A stretch of 60,852 nt of DNA, taken from the NCBI GenBank assembly GCA_024682995.1, contig JAIKYR010000043.1, positions 1 to 60,852 on the forward strand. Reading direction: 5' to 3'. The stretch comes from Bacteroidales bacterium (GTDB lineage Bacteria; Bacteroidota; Bacteroidia; Bacteroidales; WCHB1-69). Both the position numbers and the translations under genes were made by a program. Below are positions 37,300 through 46,329 of the stretch, in pieces. The first letter of the stretch is position 1. The number at the start of each line of letters is the position of its first letter. The notes below the pieces were generated by a model that did no database searches, was not told the origin of the DNA, and saw only the letters and a program-made list of their open reading frames with translations.

Positions 37300-39173
37300 T
37301 GAATAAAACGAACCTGAATTTCGGAGAACGCATCTTCCATCTGATGAGACAACTGGTGGACAAGTTCACCTATTCCAAAGACTTGTTTGCCGATGACGTG
37401 TGGAGATTGCGGGTGTCGAAGCAGTTCCGGCAGAAGGACAAATACGCATCCCTGCACAAGAGGCTGTTCGCCTTTTCCTTCAAAGAGCCCGATGATTTCT
37501 ACAAATATCTGTTCATCATCGTCATGGCGGTCATGCTCGTCAACATGGTGCTGATGAGCCGGAATGTGGGCATTTCCACCCGCGAACTGGAGCAGAATCA
37601 CTATTCCGAGCTGGTTTACAACCATTTCCACCACATTGGCGACACGGAAGCCTACAAGGAGCACCCGTTCGCTTCCACCCAAGCACAATACATCGACCTC
37701 ATCCTCTTTTCGTTATGCAAGGCACTGCATATCCAGGACATATTTATGGTCAAACACATCACCAGTGCCATCTTCGGGTGGCTACTCATCCTGTATTTGT
37801 CCATTCTGGTTTTGAGGGCTTTCCGCTGGCGAGCGGCGTTTTTCACCGCATTCTTCCTCCTCATATCGCCCCGTTTTCTCGGGTACTCCCTCTGCAACGT
37901 GGTGGATGTGACCTTCGCCTTCGGATTCATCTTCGCCATCACACAGATATACTATTTCTGTCGCGAGCTGCCCACCATACGCATATACCGGGTCCTCAAG
38001 ATCATTTGGGGCATACTGATAGCCCTTTCCACCTATAATGCCGGCTTCGTGCTGCTTCACTTCCTGTTCATCTTCACCCTTTTAAACTTCCTTCTCTACA
38101 ACCCCATAAAAAAATTCTTCAAATGGGAATATCTGAAGCCTTTACTGCAACTGGTTGCACTGGTTTATAGCATCTCACTGTTAATCATGTGCATACACTG
38201 CCTATGCACGATTTTCCTCACCACCTCGATGGTACCGCCGCGCCAGGCTTTCGTCCTGTTGGCCAACAACTACCCACTGTCCGACAACCAGCTGTTCGCC
38301 GGCTATGAAATCGGCCCCGACAACTTCCCACGCCGTTATCTCATCCAATATCTGTTCATCACCATCCCGTCGGTCGTGCTCATGGGTTTCCTCCTTTTCT
38401 TCATCTTCTTCAAAACGGCGGTCCGGAATCTGAAGCCATTCTCCATCTTCATCTTCCTGTACGCCTTCTGCTATTGCATTATGAAGGTGAAAAACATCTA
38501 CATGAATCCTGACACGGCATGGGCCATCTACTATTTCATCTATCCGCTCTTCATGCTGATTGCCGTCAGCGGCATAGAATGTACACTGGAAAGCATCCAA
38601 GACCGTTACACCAACGTCGTCATCATCGCAATCATCGGCTTGCTATCCTTCATGCCCATCCGGCATATCGCCTACAACCACCCACTCACCGCCCTCTATT
38701 TCAATGAGTTGTCTGGGGGCATCCATAATGCCTACGCCAAATACGAGCTGGACTACAACGACCTGTGCAACAAGAAGGCTTGCCAGGCCATGCAGACATA
38801 TATCCATCGTGAGGATGTGGGGCAGCACGTCAGCCAGGAGCCGTTCCTGTTGGCCACCAACGGCAATGCGGCCTGCGAGCTGTTCTTCCACGCCGACAGC
38901 AACATCGTTCTTGTCCACACGCCTTATTTGGCAAGTGACACCACCTGGGACTACTACCTGTACTTCTGCCATGACATTGCCGCCACGCAGCTGCGCAACG
39001 GCACGTGGCCGGTGGACACGCCGTTCACCACGCTCAACATTGAGAACAAACCCATCGTGGCCTTCTATAAAAACCGCTATCGGGCGGCGCAGCGGGCCTA
39101 CAACGACAGCATCGCCAAAACCATCACCGACAGTCTGACCGCACTGGCCGACATGGAGGGAATCGAAAAATAA
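37299..39173 (+). CDS. GT-C fold (PMT/ArnT-like) membrane glycosyltransferase candidate
   Basis: 624 aa. A basic N-terminal cytoplasmic segment of about 66 residues precedes roughly ten membrane helices (residues 70-480) and a soluble C-terminal domain of about 140 residues. SPRFLGYSLCNVVDVTFAFGFI matches the conserved SPRFFGHSFNNPKD-like block of Bacteroidota GT-C proteins. In the first external loop, where these enzymes use an acidic pair, the sequence is GISTRELEQNHY: one acid appears replaced by Arg, with Glu96 and Glu98 remaining. It would transfer sugar from a lipid carrier on the outer face of the membrane, if active. Confidence 0.65.
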   Translation: MNKTNLNFGERIFHLMRQLVDKFTYSKDLFADDVWRLRVSKQFRQKDKYASLHKRLFAFSFKEPDDFYKYLFIIVMAVMLVNMVLMSRNVGISTRELEQNHYSELVYNHFHHIGDTEAYKEHPFASTQAQYIDLILFSLCKALHIQDIFMVKHITSAIFGWLLILYLSILVLRAFRWRAAFFTAFFLLISPRFLGYSLCNVVDVTFAFGFIFAITQIYYFCRELPTIRIYRVLKIIWGILIALSTYNAGFVLLHFLFIFTLLNFLLYNPIKKFFKWEYLKPLLQLVALVYSISLLIMCIHCLCTIFLTTSMVPPRQAFVLLANNYPLSDNQLFAGYEIGPDNFPRRYLIQYLFITIPSVVLMGFLLFFIFFKTAVRNLKPFSIFIFLYAFCYCIMKVKNIYMNPDTAWAIYYFIYPLFMLIAVSGIECTLESIQDRYTNVVIIAIIGLLSFMPIRHIAYNHPLTALYFNELSGGIHNAYAKYELDYNDLCNKKACQAMQTYIHREDVGQHVSQEPFLLATNGNAACELFFHADSNIVLVHTPYLASDTTWDYYLYFCHDIAATQLRNGTWPVDTPFTTLNIENKPIVAFYKNRYRAAQRAYNDSIAKTITDSLTALADMEGIEK

Positions 39174-39175
39174 TG

Positions 39176-39184
39176 TACTTTTGC
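39176..39184 (+). promoter_or_regulatory. -7 promoter element for the DUF4290/ABC/porin operon
   Basis: TACTTTTGC beginning two bases after the upstream stop codon and 49 bases before the ATG at 39234. It separates two same-strand gene groups that otherwise look continuous. Confidence 0.65.
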
Positions 39185-39233
39185 ACAAAATTACAAGAAC
39201 CGGATTATATCACTACAAGTATCTCATTACTTT

Positions 39234-39902
39234 ATGATTGAATACAACACCAAACGGAACAAGCTCGCCATACGGGAGTACGGACGCAACGTCCAGAAGA
39301 TGGTGGAAGATGCGATGGCCATCCCGGACCGCGAAAAACGGAACGAGACTGCGCGCGCCATCGTGCGAGTCATGGCCCAGCTGAGCGAGGTGAAAGACCC
39401 GTCCGTTGCCAACAAGAAGGAGTCGCTGGACTATTGGCACAAACTCTGGGACCATCTCTTTATCATGTCGGACTACAAGCTGGACGTGGACGCCCCGTTC
39501 CCGAAGCCGGTGCCGGATTTAACAGAGAAGACGGTTGTGAAGCCGGATTACAACAAGCATCATATCGCCTTGCGCACGTACGGGCGCAACATGGAGAACA
39601 TACTCAAGGAGGTGGCCGGATACCCTGCACAAGAGCGTGACCGCATGGTCGCCCAGCTGGCAAACCATCTCAAAATGATGTACCTGACCTACAACCGCGA
39701 TTCCGTCAACGACGCCCTCATCGCCCGACAGATTTTCGAATTGTCCGGAGAAAAGATCACCGTACCCGAAGGCTTTGTCTTCGCCACCACCGGCGAGCTG
39801 CTGCAAACAGCCAACAGCAATATGGCCTTCTACGTCACTCCCGACAAGAAAAAGAAGAAAAAGAAGAAGAAAAAAAAGAAGAAAACGCCCATCACCCAAT
39901 GA
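39234..39902 (+). CDS. DUF4290 family protein with a 13-lysine C-terminal tract
   Basis: Cytosolic protein of 222 aa from the Bacteroidota-specific DUF4290 family, of unknown function. Evidence: the N-terminal YNTKRNKLAIREYGRNVQKM and a second related block, YNKHHIALRTYGRNMENIL near residue 105, suggesting an internal duplication. Near the end, 13 consecutive lysines encoded by AAA/AAG codons are followed by TPITQ. Its stop overlaps the ABC ATPase start by four bases (ATGA), so translation of the exporter is probably coupled to passage through the poly-lysine run. Confidence 0.9.
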   Translation: MIEYNTKRNKLAIREYGRNVQKMVEDAMAIPDREKRNETARAIVRVMAQLSEVKDPSVANKKESLDYWHKLWDHLFIMSDYKLDVDAPFPKPVPDLTEKTVVKPDYNKHHIALRTYGRNMENILKEVAGYPAQERDRMVAQLANHLKMMYLTYNRDSVNDALIARQIFELSGEKITVPEGFVFATTGELLQTANSNMAFYVTPDKKKKKKKKKKKKKTPITQ

Positions 39903-40837
39903 ACATTCTTGACGTAAACGACGTTAGCAAGCAATACGCCCGTCATCTGGCACTGGACCGGGTTTCCCTCAGTGTGCGGGAGGGTGTGATTTTCGGCCTG
40001 CTCGGTCCCAACGGAGCGGGTAAGACCACGCTTATCCGTATTCTGAACCAGATCATCTACCCCGACTCCGGAAATGTCCTGTTTAAAGGAAAGCCCTTGT
40101 CAGCGGACGATGTGCGGCAAATCGGTTATCTTCCCGAAGAGCGCGGCCTCTACAAGAAGATGAAAGCCGGCGAACAGGCCCTTTACCTGGCACGCCTCAA
40201 AGGTATGGAGCGCATGGAGGCCCTCACCCGCCTGCACCACAAATTCGAGGAGTACGGCATTCTGGACTGGTGGAACCGTCCTGTGGAAGAACTCTCCAAG
40301 GGAATGCAGCAGAAAGTACAATTCATCACCACCACCATCCACCAGCCGGCGTTCCTGATCCTGGACGAGCCCTTCAGCGGCTTCGACCCCATCAACGCCA
40401 ACCTGCTGAAAGAAGAGATACTGAAGCTCAAGGCTGCCGGCACCACCATCATCCTCTCTACGCACAATATGGCCTCGGTAGAGGAAATATGCGATGAGAT
40501 AGCCCTCATCAACCACGCCCAGAAGATTCTGGACGGCAATCTTTTTGAAATCAAAAACCGCTTCAAGAAGAACATCTTCGCCGTGGAAGTAGCGAACGAA
40601 GGGAACTCTTTGGCTGACAACCTCCAGAATGATTTCGAGGTTATCCACAGACAGGCACTCCCCCACTCCATCCACTACGACATCCGCCTGCCGGAAGGCA
40701 AGACGGCCAATGACCTGCTGGACATTTGTATGCGCCACAGCAACATCCTCTCCTTCCACGAGACACTTCCCTCCATGAACGAGATTTTCATCGAACAAGT
40801 AGAACATTTCAACCAACAGCGCCATGAAAAAGAATAA
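39899..40837 (+). CDS. ABC transporter ATP-binding protein (NatA-like)
   Basis: 312 aa cytosolic ATPase subunit. Walker A GPNGAGKTTLIRI (about 36-48), Q-loop region YLPEERGLYKKM, signature LSKGMQQKVQ (about 134), Walker B FLILDEPFSGFDP and H-switch STHNMASVEEI are all present. A C-terminal DUF4162-like domain follows from about 215, as in NatA-type exporters. It overlaps both neighbours (4 bases upstream, 14 bases with the permease). Substrate unknown; Na+ or small-molecule export is typical of the class. Confidence 0.95.
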   Translation: MNILDVNDVSKQYARHLALDRVSLSVREGVIFGLLGPNGAGKTTLIRILNQIIYPDSGNVLFKGKPLSADDVRQIGYLPEERGLYKKMKAGEQALYLARLKGMERMEALTRLHHKFEEYGILDWWNRPVEELSKGMQQKVQFITTTIHQPAFLILDEPFSGFDPINANLLKEEILKLKAAGTTIILSTHNMASVEEICDEIALINHAQKILDGNLFEIKNRFKKNIFAVEVANEGNSLADNLQNDFEVIHRQALPHSIHYDIRLPEGKTANDLLDICMRHSNILSFHETLPSMNEIFIEQVEHFNQQRHEKE

Positions 40838-42149
40838 CCCCGTCCTGCTCATCATTGCACGAGAATATCTCACACGTGTACGGAAGAAATCCTTCATCCT
40901 GCTGACTATCCTGCTGCCCATCCTGATGGCAGCCATCATCATGCTGCCGGTACTCCTTATGATCAACAGCGAGAAAAAGCAACACACCCATGTGCTGGTG
41001 GTGGACGAGACAGAGATTTTCCTCAATGCGTTTGAACCGAACGACAACGTCACGTTCAGCTATGCCTCCGGCGACATCACCACGTTCAAGCAGGATATCC
41101 TCCAGAACGACAAGTACAACTGCATCCTACACATCCTTAACAACTCGCAAGCACTGAAATCGAACCTCTATTACAAAGACAAGGTGCCGAACAGCCTGCC
41201 CTCCTATCTCGAGCGGCAGATGGATGATATCTTTTTCGACCGCATCCTGCAAGACTCACTACACATCAATCCGGCCCAATTCGAGAAGCTCCAAGAGCTC
41301 ACCAAAGCCGATGTAACCACCATCCAGATGGATGAAAAAGGCAACGAGCGCGAGAACATCGCCGAGATCAACGAGGTCATCGGCATGGTATGCGGCTTCT
41401 TCATCTACTTCATCATCATCATCTTCGCCAGCCAGGTGCTGCGCGGCGTGTTGGAGGAGAAGACCAGCCGCATCGTGGAGGTCATCGTCTCCTCGGTGAA
41501 GCCTGTCCAACTGCTGATTGGCAAGATTGTCGGCATCGCCTTGGTCGGCATCACGCAGTTCGTCATCTGGGTCATGCTCACCTTCGGCATCCTGCTCATT
41601 GCCCAGATAGCCGCTCCGTCGCTGATGTCCGGTTCCGTGTCCGAAACCGCCGTTCCGGGAGCTGAGATTGCCGCCGACACCCTGCCCGCCGACTTCAGCA
41701 TTTTCCAGAAGATCAACGAATATTTCTCCGTCTCCTTTGGCGAGATCATTCTCTGTTTCTTCTTCTTCTTTGTGGTCGGATACCTGACATACGCCTCCCT
41801 GTATGCCGCCATGGGCTCCGTGGTGGACAACGAGAGCGACTCGCAACAATATACGCTACCCATCACCCTGCCTCTGCTGCTTTCCATCATTGTGGTACCC
41901 TCCATCGCCAACAACCCCAACGGCAGTCTGGCATTCTGGTTCTCCATGATTCCGCTCACCTCGCCAGTCTCCATGCTCGTGCGCCTGCCCGCTGGCGTAC
42001 CTCTGTGGCAGGTGTTTCTCTCTATGGGGTTGGCCGTCGCCTTCCTTGTCTTCTGCATCTGGTTCGCCGCCAAAGTCTATCGGATGGGCATCCTGATGTA
42101 CGGGAAAAAAGTCAGCTGGCGGGAGATTTTCAAATGGTTGAGAAAATGA
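40824..42149 (+). CDS. ABC transporter permease (NatB-like, ABC2_membrane_3)
   Basis: 441 aa. One N-terminal membrane helix (about 20-50), a large extracytoplasmic domain (50-180), then five or six helices. The motif VLEEKTSRIVEVIVSSVKP after the second helix is characteristic of NatB-type permeases. It pairs with the preceding ATPase (14-base overlap) and shares an ATGA overlap with the downstream porin gene. The periplasmic domain is larger than in classic drug ABC-2 permeases. Confidence 0.93.
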   Translation: MKKNNPVLLIIAREYLTRVRKKSFILLTILLPILMAAIIMLPVLLMINSEKKQHTHVLVVDETEIFLNAFEPNDNVTFSYASGDITTFKQDILQNDKYNCILHILNNSQALKSNLYYKDKVPNSLPSYLERQMDDIFFDRILQDSLHINPAQFEKLQELTKADVTTIQMDEKGNERENIAEINEVIGMVCGFFIYFIIIIFASQVLRGVLEEKTSRIVEVIVSSVKPVQLLIGKIVGIALVGITQFVIWVMLTFGILLIAQIAAPSLMSGSVSETAVPGAEIAADTLPADFSIFQKINEYFSVSFGEIILCFFFFFVVGYLTYASLYAAMGSVVDNESDSQQYTLPITLPLLLSIIVVPSIANNPNGSLAFWFSMIPLTSPVSMLVRLPAGVPLWQVFLSMGLAVAFLVFCIWFAAKVYRMGILMYGKKVSWREIFKWLRK

Positions 42150-44047
42150 AACGACTGCTGTGTTGGATGATGCTCTGCCTGATTGGATTGTCAGCCTATG
42201 CACAGGACGACAACCCGACGGAGACGCCGAAGATTGACTCGGCGATGGCCATCTCGCCCGCCTACATGCCCGTTTCCACAGCCTCTCTGTCCGGCACCTT
42301 CTTCCTTCCACTGCAGTACCACCCCATTGACACGACCATTTTCCACACCTCCGACTATGACCCGTTCTTCCACACGCAGAATCTGTACCAGACCCTTGGC
42401 ATCGTCGGTCAGGCCCACAAAAACATGATCTTCGGATACGACCGCGAAATCGGATTCTCGCTGATTACATTACCATATCCTCTTTATTTTAAAACTCAGA
42501 AAGACCTGAAACACTACGATCTGGAGACCTCCTTCACCAATATCGCCTACACATACGGTACCACGATAGAGCTAACGAGCGAGCATCACTTCCAGGCCAC
42601 CCACGCACAGAAATTCAAGCATGTGAGTTTTGCAGGAAACCTGTTCGGATACAGCAACAAAGGCTATTTCATGCGCCAGGGCACCAATCTGATGGCCTTC
42701 GACCTTCTGCTGCACTACCAGACACCCCGCAACATCTACGGATTCACCACCTCCTACATCTTCAACCGGAGCAAATACCAGGAGAACGGCGGCCTGAGCG
42801 ACTACCACTCCTTTGCCGACCGGCCTGCACGTGACACCAACGCCGTACCGCGACTTGGCAGTTACAGCGTGGTGTTCAAGGAAGCCGCCTCCACTATCCT
42901 CACCCACGACCTGCTATTCCAGCAATACGTAAACATCAAAGACAAGAAAGACCGCTACTACGGAACGCTGAGCCACAGTTTCCAGTTCAAATCCACCAAG
43001 TGTTCCTTTTTGGACGAGAACCTGAACAACGACTTCTATCAGGACCGTTATTTCTTCAGCACAGACACCACCTATGACACGCTCTACTACCACCATTTCA
43101 TCAACACGTTGCAATGGTCGAATTTTGACCCCTTGACGAGACTCAGCGAGAAGAACTATGCCCTGCACATCGCAGGCGGCATCCAACATGAGTTTGTAAA
43201 ATCCCGCCTGCCCCATTATATCGCCAACCACTTCTCGTTATTCGCCCGCACCCATATCCGACTCTTCAAGGTGTGGGACATCTACAGTTCCATATCATAC
43301 TCGTTCCTGAATTATACGAAGAACGATGCCATCGCAGACGTGTCGGCCACCTTTGCCCTTAACCGGAAATGGCGGCACTACCTCGGCTTTGCCGCCGGAT
43401 TCTACCGTGTGTCGCCCGATTTTTTCTTTACCCATTATTATGGGAACAACAACTACTGGTACCACGAGTGGCCCAAAGAGAACAACCTCAAACTCAGTGC
43501 CTTCTATACCATTTTTGACTATAAGCTGAGTTTTAACTATTTCATGCTAAATAACTATATGTTCATCAATTCAGACTACGTTCCGCAACGTTCCGAAAAG
43601 AGTATCAACGTTGTACAGCTCAACCTGTTTGCACCTTTGCGGCTGAAGAATTTCAAGATGGATGTCAACATGTCGCTGCAACACGCCACCCAATCCTACG
43701 TGGCGGTGCCGCTTTTCACCGGTAAGCTGTACGCCGCCTACTGCTTCCGCATCTTCCGCAACCGTCTGAAACTCATGGTCGGCGGCGACCTCATGTACAA
43801 CACCTCCTATTATGCCGACGCCTACAATCCCCTACTACACCAGTTCTACCACCAGGAGAGTGAGAAGGTGGGCAACTACCTCTACTTTGACGCCAACCTG
43901 ACGATGCAGGTGCAGCGCATCGCCTTCTTCTTCCGTGCCGGCAACATCTTCGCCGGAGCCTTCGGCTACGACTACTGCACCACCCCCAACTACCCGATGC
44001 AAGGCCTGAACTTCGAAGTCGGTATTACGTGGAAATTCTATGATTAA
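42146..44047 (+). CDS. Putative porin (Porin_10-type outer-membrane barrel)
   Basis: 633 aa from the ATG at 42146. The earlier in-frame start at 42005 lies wholly inside the permease gene and is rejected, because this ATG overlaps the permease stop (ATGA) and directly opens a signal peptide (LIGLSAYAQDD). The mature protein alternates short polar/aromatic strands through to the end (FEVGITWKFYD), closing with an aromatic-rich strand as barrels do. It fits the Bacteroidota putative-porin family (PF14121). Co-transcription with an ABC exporter is seen; a functional link is only inferred. The stop TAA is followed by CAATTAA. Confidence 0.82.
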   Translation: MKRLLCWMMLCLIGLSAYAQDDNPTETPKIDSAMAISPAYMPVSTASLSGTFFLPLQYHPIDTTIFHTSDYDPFFHTQNLYQTLGIVGQAHKNMIFGYDREIGFSLITLPYPLYFKTQKDLKHYDLETSFTNIAYTYGTTIELTSEHHFQATHAQKFKHVSFAGNLFGYSNKGYFMRQGTNLMAFDLLLHYQTPRNIYGFTTSYIFNRSKYQENGGLSDYHSFADRPARDTNAVPRLGSYSVVFKEAASTILTHDLLFQQYVNIKDKKDRYYGTLSHSFQFKSTKCSFLDENLNNDFYQDRYFFSTDTTYDTLYYHHFINTLQWSNFDPLTRLSEKNYALHIAGGIQHEFVKSRLPHYIANHFSLFARTHIRLFKVWDIYSSISYSFLNYTKNDAIADVSATFALNRKWRHYLGFAAGFYRVSPDFFFTHYYGNNNYWYHEWPKENNLKLSAFYTIFDYKLSFNYFMLNNYMFINSDYVPQRSEKSINVVQLNLFAPLRLKNFKMDVNMSLQHATQSYVAVPLFTGKLYAAYCFRIFRNRLKLMVGGDLMYNTSYYADAYNPLLHQFYHQESEKVGNYLYFDANLTMQVQRIAFFFRAGNIFAGAFGYDYCTTPNYPMQGLNFEVGITWKFYD

Positions 44048-44128
44048 CAATTAAAACAATAAGCTTCACAATAGAGCTCAACACATTATCATTTTAAATA
44101 CTTTTACATATTACAAACATTATAAACA

Positions 44129-45502
44129 ATGAATTATCGAATCGAAAAAGACACGCTCGGCGAGATGCGCGTTGAAGCGGACAAATTATGGGGAGCGCAA
44201 ACGCAGCGCGCCATGGAGAATTTCGTCATCGGCAAGAAAAAGATGCCGATTGAGATCATCTACGGCATCGCCACGGCCAAGAAGGCCGCCGCATGCGCCA
44301 ACTGCGATCTGGGGGTACTGCCCACCGACAAACGCGACCTTATCGTAGCCGCCTGCGACGAAATCCTAGCTGGCCAGTGGGACGACCAGTTCCCGTTGCA
44401 TATCTGGCAGACCGGTTCGGGCACGCAGACCAACATGAACGTCAACGAGGTAATCGCCCACCGCGGCCAGCAGCTGCACGGCGGAAAGCTGGACGACTAT
44501 CCGCTCTATCTCTCGCCCAATGACGATGTTAACAAGTCGCAGTCCACCAACGACATCTTCCCCACAGGCATGCGCATCGCCGCCACCAAGATGCTGCTCA
44601 CGCACACCATCCCAGCCATTTTGGATATCATGAAGACCTATCAGGAGAAGATTGTCGAATACGCCGACATCCGCAAGATCGGGCGCACACACCTGATGGA
44701 CGCCACCCCGCTCACCCTCGGGCAGGAGCTCTCTGGCCATCTGTCGCAAATTGAGCATGGACTGGACTCGCTGCTCAAGAGCATGGAGCACCTCAAGGAG
44801 CTGCCCATTGGCGGCACGGCAGTGGGCAACGGCATCAACGCTCCGGAAGGCTACGACAAGCTGGCGCTCCAATACATCAACACCATCACCGGGCTTGATT
44901 TCGTGAACACGCCCAACAAGTTCGAGGCTATGGCCTCCCACGACTCGCTGGCCGAAGTGTCCGGCGCACTGAAACGCTTGGCCATCTCGTTCATGAAGAT
45001 CGCCAACGACTTCCGGCTGCTCAACTCGGGCCCGCGCTGCGGTATCGGCGAAGTGGTGCTGCCTGCCAACGAGCCCGGCTCGTCCATCATGCCAGGGAAA
45101 GTGAACCCCACGCAGTGTGAAGCCCTCTCGCAAGTGTGCTGCCAAGTCATCGGCAATGACGTGGCTATCACCACGGGCGCCATGCAGGGCCACCTGCAAC
45201 TCAACGTCTTCATGCCCCTCATCGGGCGCGACCTCCTGCAGTCTTCCCGCCTGCTGGCCGACGTGATCCGCTCCTTCAACGACCATTGCCTGAAAGGTAT
45301 CACGCCCAACCGCGAACGCATCCGCATGCACCTCAACAACTCCCTCATGCTGGTCACCAAGCTGAGCCCCGTCATCGGATACTACAACGCGGCCAAGATC
45401 GCCCAACATGCCCTCAACGAAGGCCTTACCCTGCGCGAAGCCGCCCTCGAACTGAAACTTATCAGCGAAGAAGAGTTTGATAAGTGGATGGATGTCAATT
45501 AA
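44129..45502 (+). CDS. fumC: Fumarate hydratase class II
   Basis: Interconverts fumarate and malate in the (often reductive) citric acid branch. 457 aa. GSGTQTNMNVNEVIAHR, GRTHLMDATPLTLGQE, KFEAMASHDSLAEVSGAL and GSSIMPGKVNPTQCEAL fit fumarase C. Aspartate ammonia-lyase would show KVNPV in the last motif and RTQLQDAVPM in the second, so fumarase is preferred. The substrate Ser/His loops are intact. The 5' leader is AT rich, with a stretch resembling the arcC leader repeat, and a heptamer repeat begins at its stop codon. Confidence 0.95.
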   Translation: MNYRIEKDTLGEMRVEADKLWGAQTQRAMENFVIGKKKMPIEIIYGIATAKKAAACANCDLGVLPTDKRDLIVAACDEILAGQWDDQFPLHIWQTGSGTQTNMNVNEVIAHRGQQLHGGKLDDYPLYLSPNDDVNKSQSTNDIFPTGMRIAATKMLLTHTIPAILDIMKTYQEKIVEYADIRKIGRTHLMDATPLTLGQELSGHLSQIEHGLDSLLKSMEHLKELPIGGTAVGNGINAPEGYDKLALQYINTITGLDFVNTPNKFEAMASHDSLAEVSGALKRLAISFMKIANDFRLLNSGPRCGIGEVVLPANEPGSSIMPGKVNPTQCEALSQVCCQVIGNDVAITTGAMQGHLQLNVFMPLIGRDLLQSSRLLADVIRSFNDHCLKGITPNRERIRMHLNNSLMLVTKLSPVIGYYNAAKIAQHALNEGLTLREAALELKLISEEEFDKWMDVN

Positions 45503-45526
45503 CAATTAACAATTAATAATTAATAG
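45497..45526. repeat. Heptamer repeat tract starting at the fumC stop codon
   Basis: AATTAACAATTAACAATTAA followed by TAATTAATAG. The fumC TAA is part of the first repeat unit. It shares about 31 identical bases, including the same terminal TAATTAATAG, with the tract at the uvrA stop. Confidence 0.85.
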
Positions 45527-45539
45527 GGAGAGAAGGGAA

Positions 45540-45630
45540 AGGTTTGTTAGTGTAAAGGTATTAAAGTAAAAGGTTCAAGGTTCATTGTCAAAACTCTTAA
45601 TTTCTTAACTCCTTAGTTTCAAAGCCCATC
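45540..45630. repeat. AT-rich degenerate direct-repeat leader before the PrsW gene
   Basis: Contains GGTTCAAGGTTCA, TTAATTTCTTAACTCCTTAG and related 7-11-base repeats. Similar words occur at 18700-18730, 52020-52060 and 59328-59360. No promoter motif or ORF seen. Confidence 0.6.
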
Positions 45631-45636
45631 GTTCCC

Positions 45637-46326
45637 ATGCTGATTATTCTTGCCGCCTCCTTGCTGCCCGTCATTGTCCTGCTGGTATATATCTATCGCA
45701 AAGACCAATACCAGAAAGAGCCACTATCCCTGCTTCTGAAAGCCCTGCTTGGTGGTGTTTTAGCAGGACTGATGGACATCGCATTGCTTACATTTTTCCG
45801 ATTTGCCGAAGTCACCTCGTTTTCAAGCGGGCTGCACCACTCTTTATATCAGGCATTTTGCCAAGCGGCCATGCCGGAAGAATTCTGCAAGCTGTTTTTC
45901 CTATATCTTTTCATTTGGAAAAGTAAATATTTCGATGAATACTACGACGGCCTTGAATATGCGGCCTGTGTGGGCTTGGGGTTTGCCGGTTTGGAGAATC
46001 TGATGTACGTTTTGGAAGGGGGACTTGCCGTGGCGGTGGGGCGTGCCCTGTTTGCCGTGCCCGCCCATTTCTTCTTCGCCATCATCATGGGCTATTTCTT
46101 CGCTTTCGCCAAGTTCAGGCCCTGGAAGAAGAGCACTTACCTCGCGTTAGCCTATATCTGCCCCGTCATCCTGCACGGCATCTACGATTTCATCCTGATG
46201 TATGGTGAATTCATCCAGAAGACCGACACTGCCGTCGCCTCCGTACTGAACCTTATCTTCTACATCTTTTTCATATTCGTATGGAAGACAGCCAACAAAC
46301 GGATCCAACGGATGTCGGGCCAATAA
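45637..46326 (+). CDS. PrsW-family intramembrane metalloprotease
   Basis: 229 aa with about seven membrane helices. Family motifs are present in order: PEEFCKLFF (paired glutamates), CVGLGFAGLENLMYV, RALFAVPAHFFFAIIMGYF and LHGIYDF. The Glu and His residues are the presumed metal/catalytic centre of the PrsW/CAAX-protease-like (CPBP-related) fold. Substrate unknown; in Bacillus the founder cleaves an anti-sigma factor, and no sigma/anti-sigma pair is nearby. It converges with the next gene, with only 3 bases between the stop codons. Confidence 0.9.
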   Translation: MLIILAASLLPVIVLLVYIYRKDQYQKEPLSLLLKALLGGVLAGLMDIALLTFFRFAEVTSFSSGLHHSLYQAFCQAAMPEEFCKLFFLYLFIWKSKYFDEYYDGLEYAACVGLGFAGLENLMYVLEGGLAVAVGRALFAVPAHFFFAIIMGYFFAFAKFRPWKKSTYLALAYICPVILHGIYDFILMYGEFIQKTDTAVASVLNLIFYIFFIFVWKTANKRIQRMSGQ

Positions 46327-46329
46327 CAA

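Noticed and set aside
42005-42145. N-terminal extension of the porin gene from an earlier in-frame start
   Set aside because: It lies entirely inside the permease gene in another frame, while the ATG at 42146 begins a signal peptide and overlaps the permease stop.
44129-45502. fumC as aspartate ammonia-lyase
   Set aside because: The GRTHLMDATPLTLGQE and MPGKVNPTQCEAL motifs are fumarase-type rather than aspartase-type.
44366-45505. A 379-codon frame antisense to fumC
   Set aside because: Shadow frame; fumC on the plus strand has all family motifs.
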